Of a DNA stretch of 64,000 bases, positions 8,901 through 17,840 are shown piece after piece. Under the pieces are notes generated by a model. The model was not told where the DNA came from, made no database searches, and saw nothing but the letters and a program-made list of their open reading frames with translations. The DNA comes from Serratia sp. H1w (GTDB lineage Bacteria > Pseudomonadota > Gammaproteobacteria > Enterobacterales > Enterobacteriaceae): positions 1-64,000 of the forward strand of contig NZ_AYMQ01000049.1 in the NCBI RefSeq assembly GCF_000633355.1. The letters are read 5' to 3'. Both the position numbers and the translations under genes were made by a program. The stretch's first letter is position 1, and each line of letters starts with the position of its first letter.

Positions 8901-10493
8901 GTTTGAGTAACGGCCTTCGGCATCCAGCAGCTGAAAATATAGGCGGTTAATTACATCGATATCATCGGTAAAGACAAAGCTGCGCGTTCCGTAAATACCG
9001 CTGCTGACCGGCGCTGCAGCGTTATCGAGCATACGTCTGGTAAGCATAGAGGCCTGAATGGTGGTTGACAGCAGGCTGGAGCGGGAAGCCGGGTCGCCGC
9101 GTAGCGCCAGCATATACTCTGCACCTTCCGTTTCCATATCGTCCTCGGTCGGGCTGACCTCAAGCACGAGACGCTCTTCCAGCCCGGTTAGCGAAGCCAT
9201 AAAGCACGTCGCCTGCTCCAGCGTTGCGGACAGCCCAACAAAGTGCGGCGTGGCACCGGACAGATGCCGCCAGCGGCGGATCAGCATGCCGTTCTGTGCG
9301 CCGCTGACGCCGGAATAGGTATGTACCTCATCGAGCAGCATCATTGAAGGAGGGACAACGTTTTTGCCAATACCAAACAGCGATGCTAGAAACGGATTTC
9401 CCATCTGTTTATTCAGCATTTCGGTACTGGTGAACAGAATGTCAGGCAGTTCGACCTTCATACGTTTGCGTGTCAGGATCACTTCGTCAGGCTCGATAGT
9501 CTGGCTACAGCTATCGCAGTACAGACGCTCAATGCTGTTTTCAATATCGGACGTGCGCCAGACCATTTTACCGCGGCAACTCTCTGTCGGGCAGGGAATA
9601 TACTGGCAAATCATTCCGTCGCGATGGTGGCTCCAGGCACTTTTCATGTAGTCGCGATAGATCGCGTCTTTATTCAGCGGCACCATGCCGAACAGCGCTG
9701 CGATCCGCACCTTGCGCACGCCTTTCTTTGCCAATTCACCATTCAGTTTGCGCATCTGGCGCAGCGTTTCGATAAACTGGTCCTTCAGCAGTTCGTTACG
9801 CGGGTAGATAGCCAGCGCCTTCACCGCGTCTTTTCTTTTGGTAACCAGTTCGCTGCCGATAAAGGTTAGAGCAGGCAGATAGAAAGCCAGCGTTTTACCG
9901 GTCCCGGTGCCTGCGCAGACAATGGTGGCGGTCGAGCGATGTTGGCTCTGCTGAATGCCTCGCAGCACGTTTTTGCAAGCATCCAACTGAAAGCGAGCCA
10001 GACTGTACATTCCGCTTGAGTGGCTGATAAGTGCCGACAGAAGCAGGCGGTGTATAGGGGTAAAATTGGCTGTTTCATCAAGTTGCTTCAGAACCTCTGC
10101 GGCCTTTAGATTGCGCAGAGGGTATTTGCGCTTACGACGCAGGAAGCGATAGTCGGACACCAGAGTCGGTGCGGTGCGCCAGTTATCACCCCGGGCATGC
10201 TTGGGAAACATCTGGCGAAGTTGGCTGTATAGCCGCACCGACTCCGCCATGCGAGTACGAAACACCGAAGTACCATTCTGCTGGTGGCGCAACAACAATC
10301 CGCGATCGATCATAACCTTAGCTACGCCGAAACTGGTGAGGCCGCTAGCTGCGAGCGGGTAACTCTGTAGCACTTGGGTGATAATATTGCTGAGCTCGAT
10401 CTGGCTGAAAAAACCTTGGGTGTTACCCCAGGTGAGCAGTACCGACTCCTGCGACTCCAGCGCATCGAGCGTTGCGCAAATAATCTGTTCCAT
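5967..10493 (-). CDS. dpdJ: Large DEAD/DEAH-type helicase of the Dpd restriction module
   Basis: The 1508-residue protein has an SF2 helicase core: Walker A AGTGTGKT at 194-201, a DEVH box in MLLDEVHTYSG, motif III GLSATL, and motifs V/VI in VATASLEVGFNDPSVG and FLQRKGRAGRQR. A CPTESC and CDSC pair between motifs I and II suggests an inserted zinc site. The N-terminal 130 residues look like winged helix. The long C-terminal half contains TTVGGGGILEKIQQIY, reminiscent of the C-terminal domain of DrmA/MrfA-type helicases. It probably translocates on or remodels DNA during restriction. It starts 14 bases after dpdI with an AAGGAA ribosome-binding site and overlaps dpdK by ATGA. Confidence 0.85.
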   Translation of the reverse strand: MEQIICATLDALESQESVLLTWGNTQGFFSQIELSNIITQVLQSYPLAASGLTSFGVAKVMIDRGLLLRHQQNGTSVFRTRMAESVRLYSQLRQMFPKHARGDNWRTAPTLVSDYRFLRRKRKYPLRNLKAAEVLKQLDETANFTPIHRLLLSALISHSSGMYSLARFQLDACKNVLRGIQQSQHRSTATIVCAGTGTGKTLAFYLPALTFIGSELVTKRKDAVKALAIYPRNELLKDQFIETLRQMRKLNGELAKKGVRKVRIAALFGMVPLNKDAIYRDYMKSAWSHHRDGMICQYIPCPTESCRGKMVWRTSDIENSIERLYCDSCSQTIEPDEVILTRKRMKVELPDILFTSTEMLNKQMGNPFLASLFGIGKNVVPPSMMLLDEVHTYSGVSGAQNGMLIRRWRHLSGATPHFVGLSATLEQATCFMASLTGLEERLVLEVSPTEDDMETEGAEYMLALRGDPASRSSLLSTTIQASMLTRRMLDNAAAPVSSGIYGTRSFVFTDDIDVINRLYFQLLDAEGRYSNGNVNANKEPLAMLRGDAPNNEKFTFGQQWPLAKMIGHTLDSADRSNVKRTSSQDAGVDHAADLIVATASLEVGFNDPSVGAVIQHKAPRDNAQFLQRKGRAGRQRTMRPWTVVVLSDYGRDRMAFQCYENLFEPVLKARQLPVGNSYVLRMQAAFATMDWLSSRNEYLNQYNRGIWDDLSVPQDKAKPSVAQAKLADLIEDLLNSQKTQQVFSTWLAEALGIKDNLLESLLWQPPRAIITAFLPTVLRRLRSNWSRLGVEQADNCRKSTPMPDFIPSALFNDLCLPELQINMPDEAGQEPDAHSMPILQGMKDFAPGRISKRFAIKSIRERHWVVPKNLDLKDGAHPFPIDDYCPPDKRELMPDGYITTRSGMRAIPCFRAWEVTASTPPDDFKLSETSNAFLAWHSEIRPPQSGIPAEVPSNNVWQNIFQQVEFYSHQQHCPIEAVRFATGSRANIKFSDQREDLQIDFKFEHEGGPAAFGFSLWVDAVKFQCRLPNFDLASISNNLELMAGLRTARFLYEVSHDETISVNPFLGGWLAETVLAGIGSEAVLKKCTPEQAFHALQHNSAGIALIDVPACIFQTLYDAQTGAEVEQDLQQSLRELLSQAPVMAKIEDWVELLWQPLDSTWLEWLALNFINTLGAALLQTAMQLCPDADDNDLILDLNGGPVRSALLTPDQHEIWLSETTVGGGGILEKIQQIYREDPRCFFELLDFNLSSGDYETMDNNVWHLLQTLGSPSSALPMCISAMRSAGTHASQLQAQRGLLSELQRSGFMTSHSFLSAINTRLLRPGTDASSDAFLLQLHQEWRREEQRLGIELPQRVYAFTCSQSSALDRQLPQASHGQYNLESWRFNTCNGLLWPRGHTIRDAWLTWYNPYSFAGPTERLLLAHVVQHSCAQVPLSQPNWMQECHQHLENKGKCELLAKPGDALNEAIATLLVTPVEMYGLFFYPRVSALRRHNNDTFAMIDIPEAIQ

Positions 10494-10507
10494 TGAACTA
10501 CAGTTCC

Positions 10508-11305
10508 TTACAGGCGTTTAATACGATAGCGCGTCGGATCGTCTTCTTTCGCCAGCCAGTTGCACACATTGGACGTCAGCATATCGAGCGTGGCACCTTG
10601 CCCGGCGACCGCTTTAAGGAAGAGTTTGACCTCTTCCGGCACGTCCAGATTGAGTGCGTCACGCTGCTGGCAGAGTTTCTCATGCACGGCAAGTACAGCC
10701 TCAACTTCATCAGCGGTTTTTGGCAGCCCACGGCTAATGTTGGTGAACTGAGCGACCAGATCACTGTAATGCTGTTGTACTTTTCGTTGTCCTTCCTGAT
10801 GCGCGAGGTTGATGAACAGTCTCTGGTCCACTTCCCATTGCGCTTTTAACGTGCGGGTATAGTTGCGCCACGCGGCGCTGGTGTGATCACTGAGCCCACC
10901 AGCTAATCGCTCAATTTCCAAGACCAATAGAGCAAACTCCTGGACTTGGGCAACATCGTGTTTATGCGTCGCGTACTGCTGCTGAAAGGCTGTCAGAAGA
11001 GTCTGAGGATGGCCAAAGATTTCGCGGTCAAACATGCCGACAATGGGTTCACCGCTCTCACTGTCGCGGACTTGACGCAGCAGCAGGTAGCTAGTGAGGC
11101 TCTGCTCCAGCTTTTTCGCCGGGGCCTCGATTCTGCGTGCTACCTGCAACAGGCTGTCGCGTATCTCCTGGGCCCTTTCCAACTGCTGATGGCGCTCTAG
11201 TCGCGCTTTAAATTCGCTGCTACGAAGTGCGAAAACACTGCTCTCTTTCAACTCGTGGGCGACGACAGGGGAGGTTACCGCTTCACTGATGTTTACTTCA
11301 CTCAT
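10508..11305 (-). CDS. dpdI: DpdI-like coiled-coil protein
   Basis: This 265-residue protein is rich in Gln, Leu and Glu with long helical stretches (for example residues 30-75 and 130-190) and no catalytic motif or membrane segment. It looks like a structural or adaptor subunit. Its ATG overlaps the dpdH stop (ATGA), placing it inside the translationally coupled restriction module. The dpdI name is assigned by position between dpdH and dpdJ and by size, so the family call is moderate. Confidence 0.65.
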   Translation of the reverse strand: MSEVNISEAVTSPVVAHELKESSVFALRSSEFKARLERHQQLERAQEIRDSLLQVARRIEAPAKKLEQSLTSYLLLRQVRDSESGEPIVGMFDREIFGHPQTLLTAFQQQYATHKHDVAQVQEFALLVLEIERLAGGLSDHTSAAWRNYTRTLKAQWEVDQRLFINLAHQEGQRKVQQHYSDLVAQFTNISRGLPKTADEVEAVLAVHEKLCQQRDALNLDVPEEVKLFLKAVAGQGATLDMLTSNVCNWLAKEDDPTRYRIKRL

Positions 11306-14300
11306 GCTACGTTCTCCTCCAGATGTGTTAACCGCTCTGTCAGTTCTGCCAGGATTTGTGTAATTTCGTGTTCGGCAGCCACAATCTGGTCGCCACCCTC
11401 GTCGCGGCTACGCCGCTGCAAATAGTCGCCAGTAGCGTCTTCGAACTTGCCCCATGCCTCCAACAACTGTCGAAACGCCTCGTACTGGTTGCCGTTGATG
11501 GCGAGGATCTCCCTCATCAGTAGCTTTGGGTTATCGTCTGGCAGCGTCAATTTCGTCAGTTGCCTGATAATATTTTTCAGCTCCTGCTCTTTCCAGCCCT
11601 TTAACAGTTTCAGTAATTCCGGTACGGTTTCACCCACTGGGCGCGCGACGTCCGCTTTATTCGCCAACCCTACTATCTCCCTCATAGTGTCGCAGAGGTT
11701 TACCGTCGCCAGGCTAGCGCTATTGCCATCGCTCAGGCGTTCAATGATATCCTCCTGCGTCTTCAGCAGCCGATTACGGTAGGCAGGCAGCCTGTTTTTG
11801 ACTTCATGGATTTTGCCCGGCTGTTTCCCTGCGCTACATTGCTGGTTTTTGGCGGCGTCCACCAGCATTAATCCGCCAATAGCGTAAGGTTGTTGTGCGC
11901 CTGATATCTTCACAGCGGTGAGCGTGATTAAACGCTCGCGCAGGTTGAGGTGCTCATTGATCACGGTAGCGCGCGCCTCGGTTAAGAACCCATCCAGCAG
12001 CGGATGGCTGTTGTTTGCGGCCTGTGGTTCCGTTAACAGAGCCTGCACCAGCGTGGTCGCGATTGGAGACGAAATTCCATCCAGCCCAAGGAATGCACCA
12101 CTCAACTGCAGGCTTTTGACAATACTGGAAAGCTCTTCGCGTTCTTCCTCTAACACTCTGCGTTTTATTTCCGGCTCTATACGATCTAAGAAGTTATGGA
12201 AAGAGGCAAAATCGATCTCACTACCGTTGTAGTCCCAGCTTTGGTGGTAGGAGAAACGGGCCATTGCCAAACAGGCACTATATAGCTCGGGAATGTCTTC
12301 AAGTGTGACAAGCGGACGAGACTGATTTCCCACCAGCACACGTGGTAGGTGGATTCTTCCCTGAATTTTTGTTGAGCTGGCCATGAGTGAGATCTGGATC
12401 AGCTCTGTTGTCCAGTCGATACGGGCATTTAGTGCCTCAAGGAGCCACTTACGGATCTCACGGGCTCTGGTTTGATCGAGCGTGTTGCCTTGGTTCCATT
12501 TTTCCAGTACGACTTGCCAGTCCTTAATGAATGCTGGCTCAGCAGATATTGGTATTGGTATTGGTAAAGGAGGTGGTAGTGGCGTGACGGGGTTTGTACT
12601 AGTTGAGATTGGTAACGGAGTTGGAGGTGGTGGCAGGTGATCACCCAGCAGTTCAGCCGCCTGGGGCAGGCCGAACTCTTCACAAATAGCGGGTGTCAAA
12701 CCTGCCAGGTTTACATTGTTTCCCCCCCACACCGCCAGCAACGAATTAACTCGTTCAGGCTGGCTGACGCCGGACAAGCGCACCTGCTGCTGAAGTTCCT
12801 GGCCGCACACAATGTTTTCAAACCCCTGCGGCGGGAATTGCCCGCCCAGATAACTCTGGCGATAGTTTTTCAGCGGTATACGCAAGATAGCGTCCAGAAT
12901 ATCACGCGGGACAAAAACCAACCCGTATTCTTTGTTATGGCAGTGGCGTTCAACCAATTGCCCGATAGCCGCAGGGTTAAAAGGAAATAGCGGATGACCA
13001 TAGCTACTGACACCGAAACTGTTCAGCACGGGCATAGCGGATTCGTTTTCCAACACTTCCTGATCCTTCCATACCGGGATCTGCTCATAGCACTGCGCGC
13101 CCTGCTGGTGGTGATAATTTTCCAGCGCAGCTACGCCGTGGCGAGCGGCGTTGAGATAACGGCCGCAGAAGTCAACAACACGTTTTTTCAGCGCGTCATC
13201 GCTTTCACTTGCGTGCTGCTGCTGGATCACCCATTCATAGCGGGCACGGGTACCCAGCGTATTGCGGTGGCGCTTAAAGTTGTCGTGACCCTCTGTCACT
13301 GCAATAATCGAGTGCAGGGTACACATCACCTTTTTTCCTTCGTACTCCTCCTCTTCCAGCAGGCAGTCGATCAGCACATCCTTAATTGCCGAGGTGGCGG
13401 CTAAATCTTCCACTAGCAAGATCAAGTTGCGACCCTCGGCCAACAGTTGGCTGCGGATCTTTCTCATTAGGTCCTGGAAACTCGCCCGGTTGAAGCTGAA
13501 CAGTTCGCCGAAAGTATCTCCCAAAGCGGTATTGATAACTTCGTTGACTACTCTGGCCGCCGCTTGCCGATTTTCAACTTTGGTGAGCAACTGCTGGCTG
13601 ACCAGATAAGCACTAACTACAGGTGAGATTTGCTTTTGATTCATGCCGCTAAAAGCGAAGTCCTCCGCGGACATCTCATAACGTAGATTCGCAATGCTGT
13701 CGTCGTCAGCGCCATGACAGAAACGCAGCGCGATATTGTGCAGGCATGTACCAGGAACAGTGAAATACTGGGTCATCACGCTGTCAAAAAACAGCGCGGG
13801 TAGTCGGGCTGATGATGCGTGTTGCTGGATCTCTTTCAGCAGTTTTTTTCTGCTTTCGTCCAGTTGAATTTTCCCCATTTTCTCCTGCTGAATTTCTTCT
13901 ACGGCAGCCGTCCAGGCTGCATTCAGCGCCTGGCGCAGCTTGAGGGCAATATGTTCAGCTACGTTTTTGGGAATTAGTTGCTGCCCGACCCCATTTACCT
14001 TTTCGCGAATACCTTGGTACTGTTCACCGTTGAGGTCTTCCAGAATGGTAGCAAGCACACGCGGCAGCGACGCATTTTTCGGGATGCGAATGATGTGGTA
14101 TTTAGCGTGATCTACACGACGTTTGAGCTGCGCATGGATCCAGCGCACTAGGTGGGATTTACCGACACCGGAGGCGCCAATCAGAGGCAACGGGCGATTG
14201 TGTTCAAGCAAAAAGTCCAGCAGAGCCCCTTCACCCACTGGGGTGATCTTCCCAGTGTGGAACTCGACACGGTCGAGGCGCATTGGTTCATGTACAGCCA

Positions 14301-14391
14301 GTAGTTGGCTGTCTGCCAAAGATTCGGCCTCAGTCAGAATGCAGGCGGTAACGTTCTCTTCGCTGGGCCAGTAACTCTGTAGTTGTGACAT
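11302..14391 (-). CDS. dpdH: P-loop ATPase of the Dpd restriction module
   Basis: The protein has about 1029 residues. A Walker A motif GASGVGKS lies at about 72-79, and RNLILLVEDLAATSAIKD is a plausible Walker B, giving an AAA/STAND-like ATPase in the N-terminal half. Around residues 590-625 a proline-rich linker (runs such as LPPPPTPLP and PLPPPLPIPIPI) joins it to a helical C-terminal half ending in coiled coil. I start it at the ATG whose first bases overlap the dpdG stop as TGATG; a GTG one codon upstream is possible. Size, P-loop and place in the operon fit DpdH. The ATPase is likely a regulatory or loading motor; its substrate is unknown. Confidence 0.78.
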   Translation of the reverse strand: MSQLQSYWPSEENVTACILTEAESLADSQLLAVHEPMRLDRVEFHTGKITPVGEGALLDFLLEHNRPLPLIGASGVGKSHLVRWIHAQLKRRVDHAKYHIIRIPKNASLPRVLATILEDLNGEQYQGIREKVNGVGQQLIPKNVAEHIALKLRQALNAAWTAAVEEIQQEKMGKIQLDESRKKLLKEIQQHASSARLPALFFDSVMTQYFTVPGTCLHNIALRFCHGADDDSIANLRYEMSAEDFAFSGMNQKQISPVVSAYLVSQQLLTKVENRQAAARVVNEVINTALGDTFGELFSFNRASFQDLMRKIRSQLLAEGRNLILLVEDLAATSAIKDVLIDCLLEEEEYEGKKVMCTLHSIIAVTEGHDNFKRHRNTLGTRARYEWVIQQQHASESDDALKKRVVDFCGRYLNAARHGVAALENYHHQQGAQCYEQIPVWKDQEVLENESAMPVLNSFGVSSYGHPLFPFNPAAIGQLVERHCHNKEYGLVFVPRDILDAILRIPLKNYRQSYLGGQFPPQGFENIVCGQELQQQVRLSGVSQPERVNSLLAVWGGNNVNLAGLTPAICEEFGLPQAAELLGDHLPPPPTPLPISTSTNPVTPLPPPLPIPIPISAEPAFIKDWQVVLEKWNQGNTLDQTRAREIRKWLLEALNARIDWTTELIQISLMASSTKIQGRIHLPRVLVGNQSRPLVTLEDIPELYSACLAMARFSYHQSWDYNGSEIDFASFHNFLDRIEPEIKRRVLEEEREELSSIVKSLQLSGAFLGLDGISSPIATTLVQALLTEPQAANNSHPLLDGFLTEARATVINEHLNLRERLITLTAVKISGAQQPYAIGGLMLVDAAKNQQCSAGKQPGKIHEVKNRLPAYRNRLLKTQEDIIERLSDGNSASLATVNLCDTMREIVGLANKADVARPVGETVPELLKLLKGWKEQELKNIIRQLTKLTLPDDNPKLLMREILAINGNQYEAFRQLLEAWGKFEDATGDYLQRRSRDEGGDQIVAAEHEITQILAELTERLTHLEENVA

Positions 14392-15296
14392 CACCGAACT
14401 CCTGTGCCAGTGAAGGTCAGATGAGTCACGGTACGCAACACGCTGCCGTTCCGGCCTATTAACTGCATAGCGCCACTGGCATCAGACTCTGCCTTCATGT
14501 TGATTATTCCAGAGAGCTGAAGCCGCAGCAGCGCGCGCGACAGCGAGGTGGAAAAGCGGTTAGCGCTGAGCGGTTGCCAGCCATGCAGACTGATGCGTTC
14601 CTCGACCTGCTGGCGATAGCTGCCGCCGTCCAGCACTGGTAGTACCCGATTAAGGCGTTGCAACGCTTCGTCGATGGATAGTTGTTCACCGGGGTGCATC
14701 AGGAACGGCAACTCCTCACGGATGGCATCGGTGGGGTCGATAGCGTAACTAGAACGGGTGATTTGCTGGGCATAACCTAGCCAGCTAAGATAACCGGGAA
14801 CAACAGCAACCTCGTTGCTGTTGATGCGAAAGTCGGTCATGAACTTGCTTACCAGCACTTCAAGGCTGCCCGAACTGATTTCTGCGTTCTGATAGACATC
14901 CAGCGCTAGCAGTAGCGCTGCCAGCAGGGTGAGGTCAACGGCGCGTTCATCCCGTAAGCTCAAGTCGCGGTTATTCTCCGCAGCCTGCAAACAGCGGCGG
15001 ACCGCCTGACGCAACGGTATATCTTCTGAACTGAAATAGTTCGTGTTGAGGCTTATCTCATCGGTCTCGCCAACGGTTGCCTCAGTCAGTATCCCCAGTT
15101 CCAACCATGCCCTTAATTCCTGGGGCGCTTTACCGCGCGCATTTTGCGAGTCTCCGGTTTGCAACGTTGTCGGTGCGCAGAGCGCCATTAGTTTTTCACG
15201 TGGCAGTGTGTTTCTCGGGCTGCCTTTCAGCACCTGATAAAACGCGGCCAGCACGGCATACTGGCTGCCACCATGAGCATTATTGATAATCGACAC
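14391..15296 (-). CDS. dpdG: DpdG-like protein
   Basis: The protein has 301 residues with no catalytic motif that I recognise. The N-terminal part (YAVLAAFYQVLKGSPRNTLP, then LMALCAP) and the C-terminal part (LSRALLRLQLSGIINM) look like helix-turn-helix or winged-helix modules, so a DNA-binding or adaptor role is plausible. It starts at GTG 15296 with AAGGAA at good spacing, inside the last codons of dpdF (17-base overlap), and its stop overlaps the dpdH start. The name rests on position between dpdF and dpdH. Confidence 0.65.
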   Translation of the reverse strand: MSIINNAHGGSQYAVLAAFYQVLKGSPRNTLPREKLMALCAPTTLQTGDSQNARGKAPQELRAWLELGILTEATVGETDEISLNTNYFSSEDIPLRQAVRRCLQAAENNRDLSLRDERAVDLTLLAALLLALDVYQNAEISSGSLEVLVSKFMTDFRINSNEVAVVPGYLSWLGYAQQITRSSYAIDPTDAIREELPFLMHPGEQLSIDEALQRLNRVLPVLDGGSYRQQVEERISLHGWQPLSANRFSTSLSRALLRLQLSGIINMKAESDASGAMQLIGRNGSVLRTVTHLTFTGTGVR

Positions 15297-17835
15297 GGTC
15301 TAGTTTCCTTTGAAGTTGTTCGATGGTGATCCAATTGTGATTATCGAGATGAACGTAATGCGCCTTGCTGGGATGATGGAGATCGGGCATATCATGCGGG
15401 GTCAGCGTCAGTTGCAGTTGTGCCGGGTTAAACGGCGGCAGGTAGCCTCTCGCGCAGGATTCTGGCGTGGGAATTACCAGCTCCGCCAATTCACCCATTA
15501 CATCGTTATCCGACGTTAGCTCGCTTTCTACAGGCAACTCATCACTTAGCAAGGTCAGGCGTTCACCGCGTGGAATGGCACCGAACACGCTGTGCAGTAG
15601 GTCACTCTCCGCCCGGACGCGTTGGACAACCCCGGCTCGATGTAACTGCACTAGTAATATCGCGACTCGCTGATACCAACCCTCACGTTCCCACTCATCG
15701 TCGATCACCGGTGGGTAGGTAATAAAGCAACTAGCGTACGGTAAACCGCTAAGCGCCTGCCAGCGGCTTAACACCTGCTCAGTGGTCGCAACCGGGTTCA
15801 GCAGCAGAGGCGGCGGGATCAGATAGCTTCTATTAAGCACCTGACGATCGCGGCACGCAGGGCAACCGCCACAAGCGTGGCCTGGGATAAACTCCGCCAA
15901 CGTATAAAGGTCCACAAGTATCTCACACAGCGGACTGTGCTGCGGGTTTTGCAACCAATTTATCAGTGCGTTGTAGTTGTGCAGTGAAGCCTGACTGGTC
16001 TGTTTACGGGAAGGGATTATTTTGGTTTTCCAAAGTTCTTCATTGGTATGTCCACTAATAAGGATGCGCACCACTAACGAATTTTGGTTCTTTTCCGAAA
16101 TCTGCCTTAGCACCTCTTCGTAGTCGCTAACATCAGTAAACGTGCTTTTATCCGGTGGATTTTCCAAATCGGAATCTAACTCCAACACCCCAGCACGCAC
16201 CATCATTAATATGGTACGAAGGTTCCATAGAAAATTTTTTTTACTTTGAAAATTGATGCCCTTGTGGATAATCGTCAGATTGATGCGATACAGATTATCA
16301 CCGACACACTCGGCTCTGGCCCACAGCTTTTTCCAACGTTCTAGACCCAGTTCAATGCCTATCAAATGTTGCCGGCACAGGCTTTTCGCCTGAACTAAAT
16401 CTTGTTTCTGGTAAATTAACAACGAGGTACAGGCAAAGCCATCGCGCCCGCCACGGCCCACTTCCTGGTAGAAGCGGTCCATATTTTCTGGCACGGTGGC
16501 GTGAATCACCGTGCGCACATCATTTTTATCCATGCCGACGCCGAACGCCGAGGTGGCAATCATGATATCCAGCTGATTTTTATTCCATTGTTCCAGCAGG
16601 CTCTGACGTGTGGCATCTCGCGTATCACCGGTGAATGTAGCCAGTCTCTGATACCCCTGTACACGCAGAACCTGTGCCCACTCCTCTGCCTCTTCCGGCC
16701 GCGTCACGTAGAGGATCAACGGGCGTGGTGCATGGGCCAGTGACTGCAGCACTTTATCCCGTTTGTCGCGGTGGTCTTCCGCACGATAGCACCAGTAGGC
16801 TGGCTCAGGGCGCAAATGGCTGGCGTGGACCTCTGTCATTTGCTGGTCGAAGGTGTCGCGTAATGTCTTGCGGCTGGCTTCGGTGATGGTTGCGCTCATT
16901 AACAGCGTGGAACACGGTGGCCGTTGCGCTGCGCGACTGACGCGTTTTAATCCACGGATCAAACCACCAAGCTGTTGAAAGTGTGGACGAAAATCGTTAC
17001 CCCAACTGGCGACAATATGCGCTTCATCTACGATAACATGACGCAGCCCCCCCTGTTTCGCTGCTTCAAACAAAGCGAACTGCAGTGAACTACATGTTGC
17101 TTCAGGAGAGGTGACAATCAGCCGTTGCTCGCCCGCTCTGATACGCAAATAGGTATCACTTTTTTCCTGCGCCGGTAAGTCGCTATACCAGGCGGTGACC
17201 GATTCTGCTCTTCCACCAGCGTCGGTCAGCAACTCGCGGAAACGACGGGCCAGTTCCATTACCAGCGCAGTGGTCGGTGCAATCAGTAGGCACAGTGCCC
17301 CCTGTGGAGGAGCCGTCAGGGCCAGCGCCTGCGCCACCAGAGTTTTCCCGGTACCAGTGGGCAGATTCACCAGCAGCGTACTGCCCGGCGGGGCGAACAG
17401 TGCTCGGCGTACCGCATCACGCTGTCCCGGTGCCTGGTAGTTATCAAACTTCAACACTGGACGCAGGATGTGGTCCATCGGGACTTGGGTATCCTGCCGG
17501 CATAGTTGCTGCTGGTCGCTGGCGAGAAAAGGCGCGCTGTTCCCGTATTCCAACCACTGCGGGCACCAGGCAGAGCCAGCACTCAATAAAAAGGTGTGCC
17601 CCAACCGCTGACAGTGAACACCGCTAGCTTCCCATTCCTCCAGACTTGGCCAGTCGGGGTGAAGGTCATCAGGGACAGTAAGTTCGTTATCGTTGTGGCG
17701 AGCATATTTCTCCTCGAACAACCAGTCGCGGATCAACGCCCGGCGATCGAGGCGCCCGGCAGTCGCTTCCGGCAGCAGGCACTCCCTCAGCGCTGAATAA
17801 GATACTGAATTATCATTAAATTGTGTGATATTCAC
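15280..17835 (-). CDS. dpdF: RecQ-like SF2 helicase of the Dpd restriction module
   Basis: The core is RecQ-like: Walker A PTGTGKT near 159-165, motif II DEAH in HVIVDEAHIVASWG, motif III LLMSATI, and motifs V/VI in SAFGVGMDKNDVRTVIH and FYQEVGRGGRDG. A HACGGCPACRD cluster resembles the RecQ zinc-binding region. About 150 residues precede the core and about 170 follow it. The frame is open upstream to TTG 17901, inside dpdE. I chose GTG 17835, six bases after the dpdE stop with AAGGA upstream, but the start is uncertain (851 versus 873 residues). RecQ-type enzymes unwind forked duplexes with 3'-5' polarity; here a role in processing foreign DNA is inferred. Confidence 0.85.
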   Translation of the reverse strand: MNITQFNDNSVSYSALRECLLPEATAGRLDRRALIRDWLFEEKYARHNDNELTVPDDLHPDWPSLEEWEASGVHCQRLGHTFLLSAGSAWCPQWLEYGNSAPFLASDQQQLCRQDTQVPMDHILRPVLKFDNYQAPGQRDAVRRALFAPPGSTLLVNLPTGTGKTLVAQALALTAPPQGALCLLIAPTTALVMELARRFRELLTDAGGRAESVTAWYSDLPAQEKSDTYLRIRAGEQRLIVTSPEATCSSLQFALFEAAKQGGLRHVIVDEAHIVASWGNDFRPHFQQLGGLIRGLKRVSRAAQRPPCSTLLMSATITEASRKTLRDTFDQQMTEVHASHLRPEPAYWCYRAEDHRDKRDKVLQSLAHAPRPLILYVTRPEEAEEWAQVLRVQGYQRLATFTGDTRDATRQSLLEQWNKNQLDIMIATSAFGVGMDKNDVRTVIHATVPENMDRFYQEVGRGGRDGFACTSLLIYQKQDLVQAKSLCRQHLIGIELGLERWKKLWARAECVGDNLYRINLTIIHKGINFQSKKNFLWNLRTILMMVRAGVLELDSDLENPPDKSTFTDVSDYEEVLRQISEKNQNSLVVRILISGHTNEELWKTKIIPSRKQTSQASLHNYNALINWLQNPQHSPLCEILVDLYTLAEFIPGHACGGCPACRDRQVLNRSYLIPPPLLLNPVATTEQVLSRWQALSGLPYASCFITYPPVIDDEWEREGWYQRVAILLVQLHRAGVVQRVRAESDLLHSVFGAIPRGERLTLLSDELPVESELTSDNDVMGELAELVIPTPESCARGYLPPFNPAQLQLTLTPHDMPDLHHPSKAHYVHLDNHNWITIEQLQRKLDRVDYQ

Positions 17836-17840
17836 CAGCT

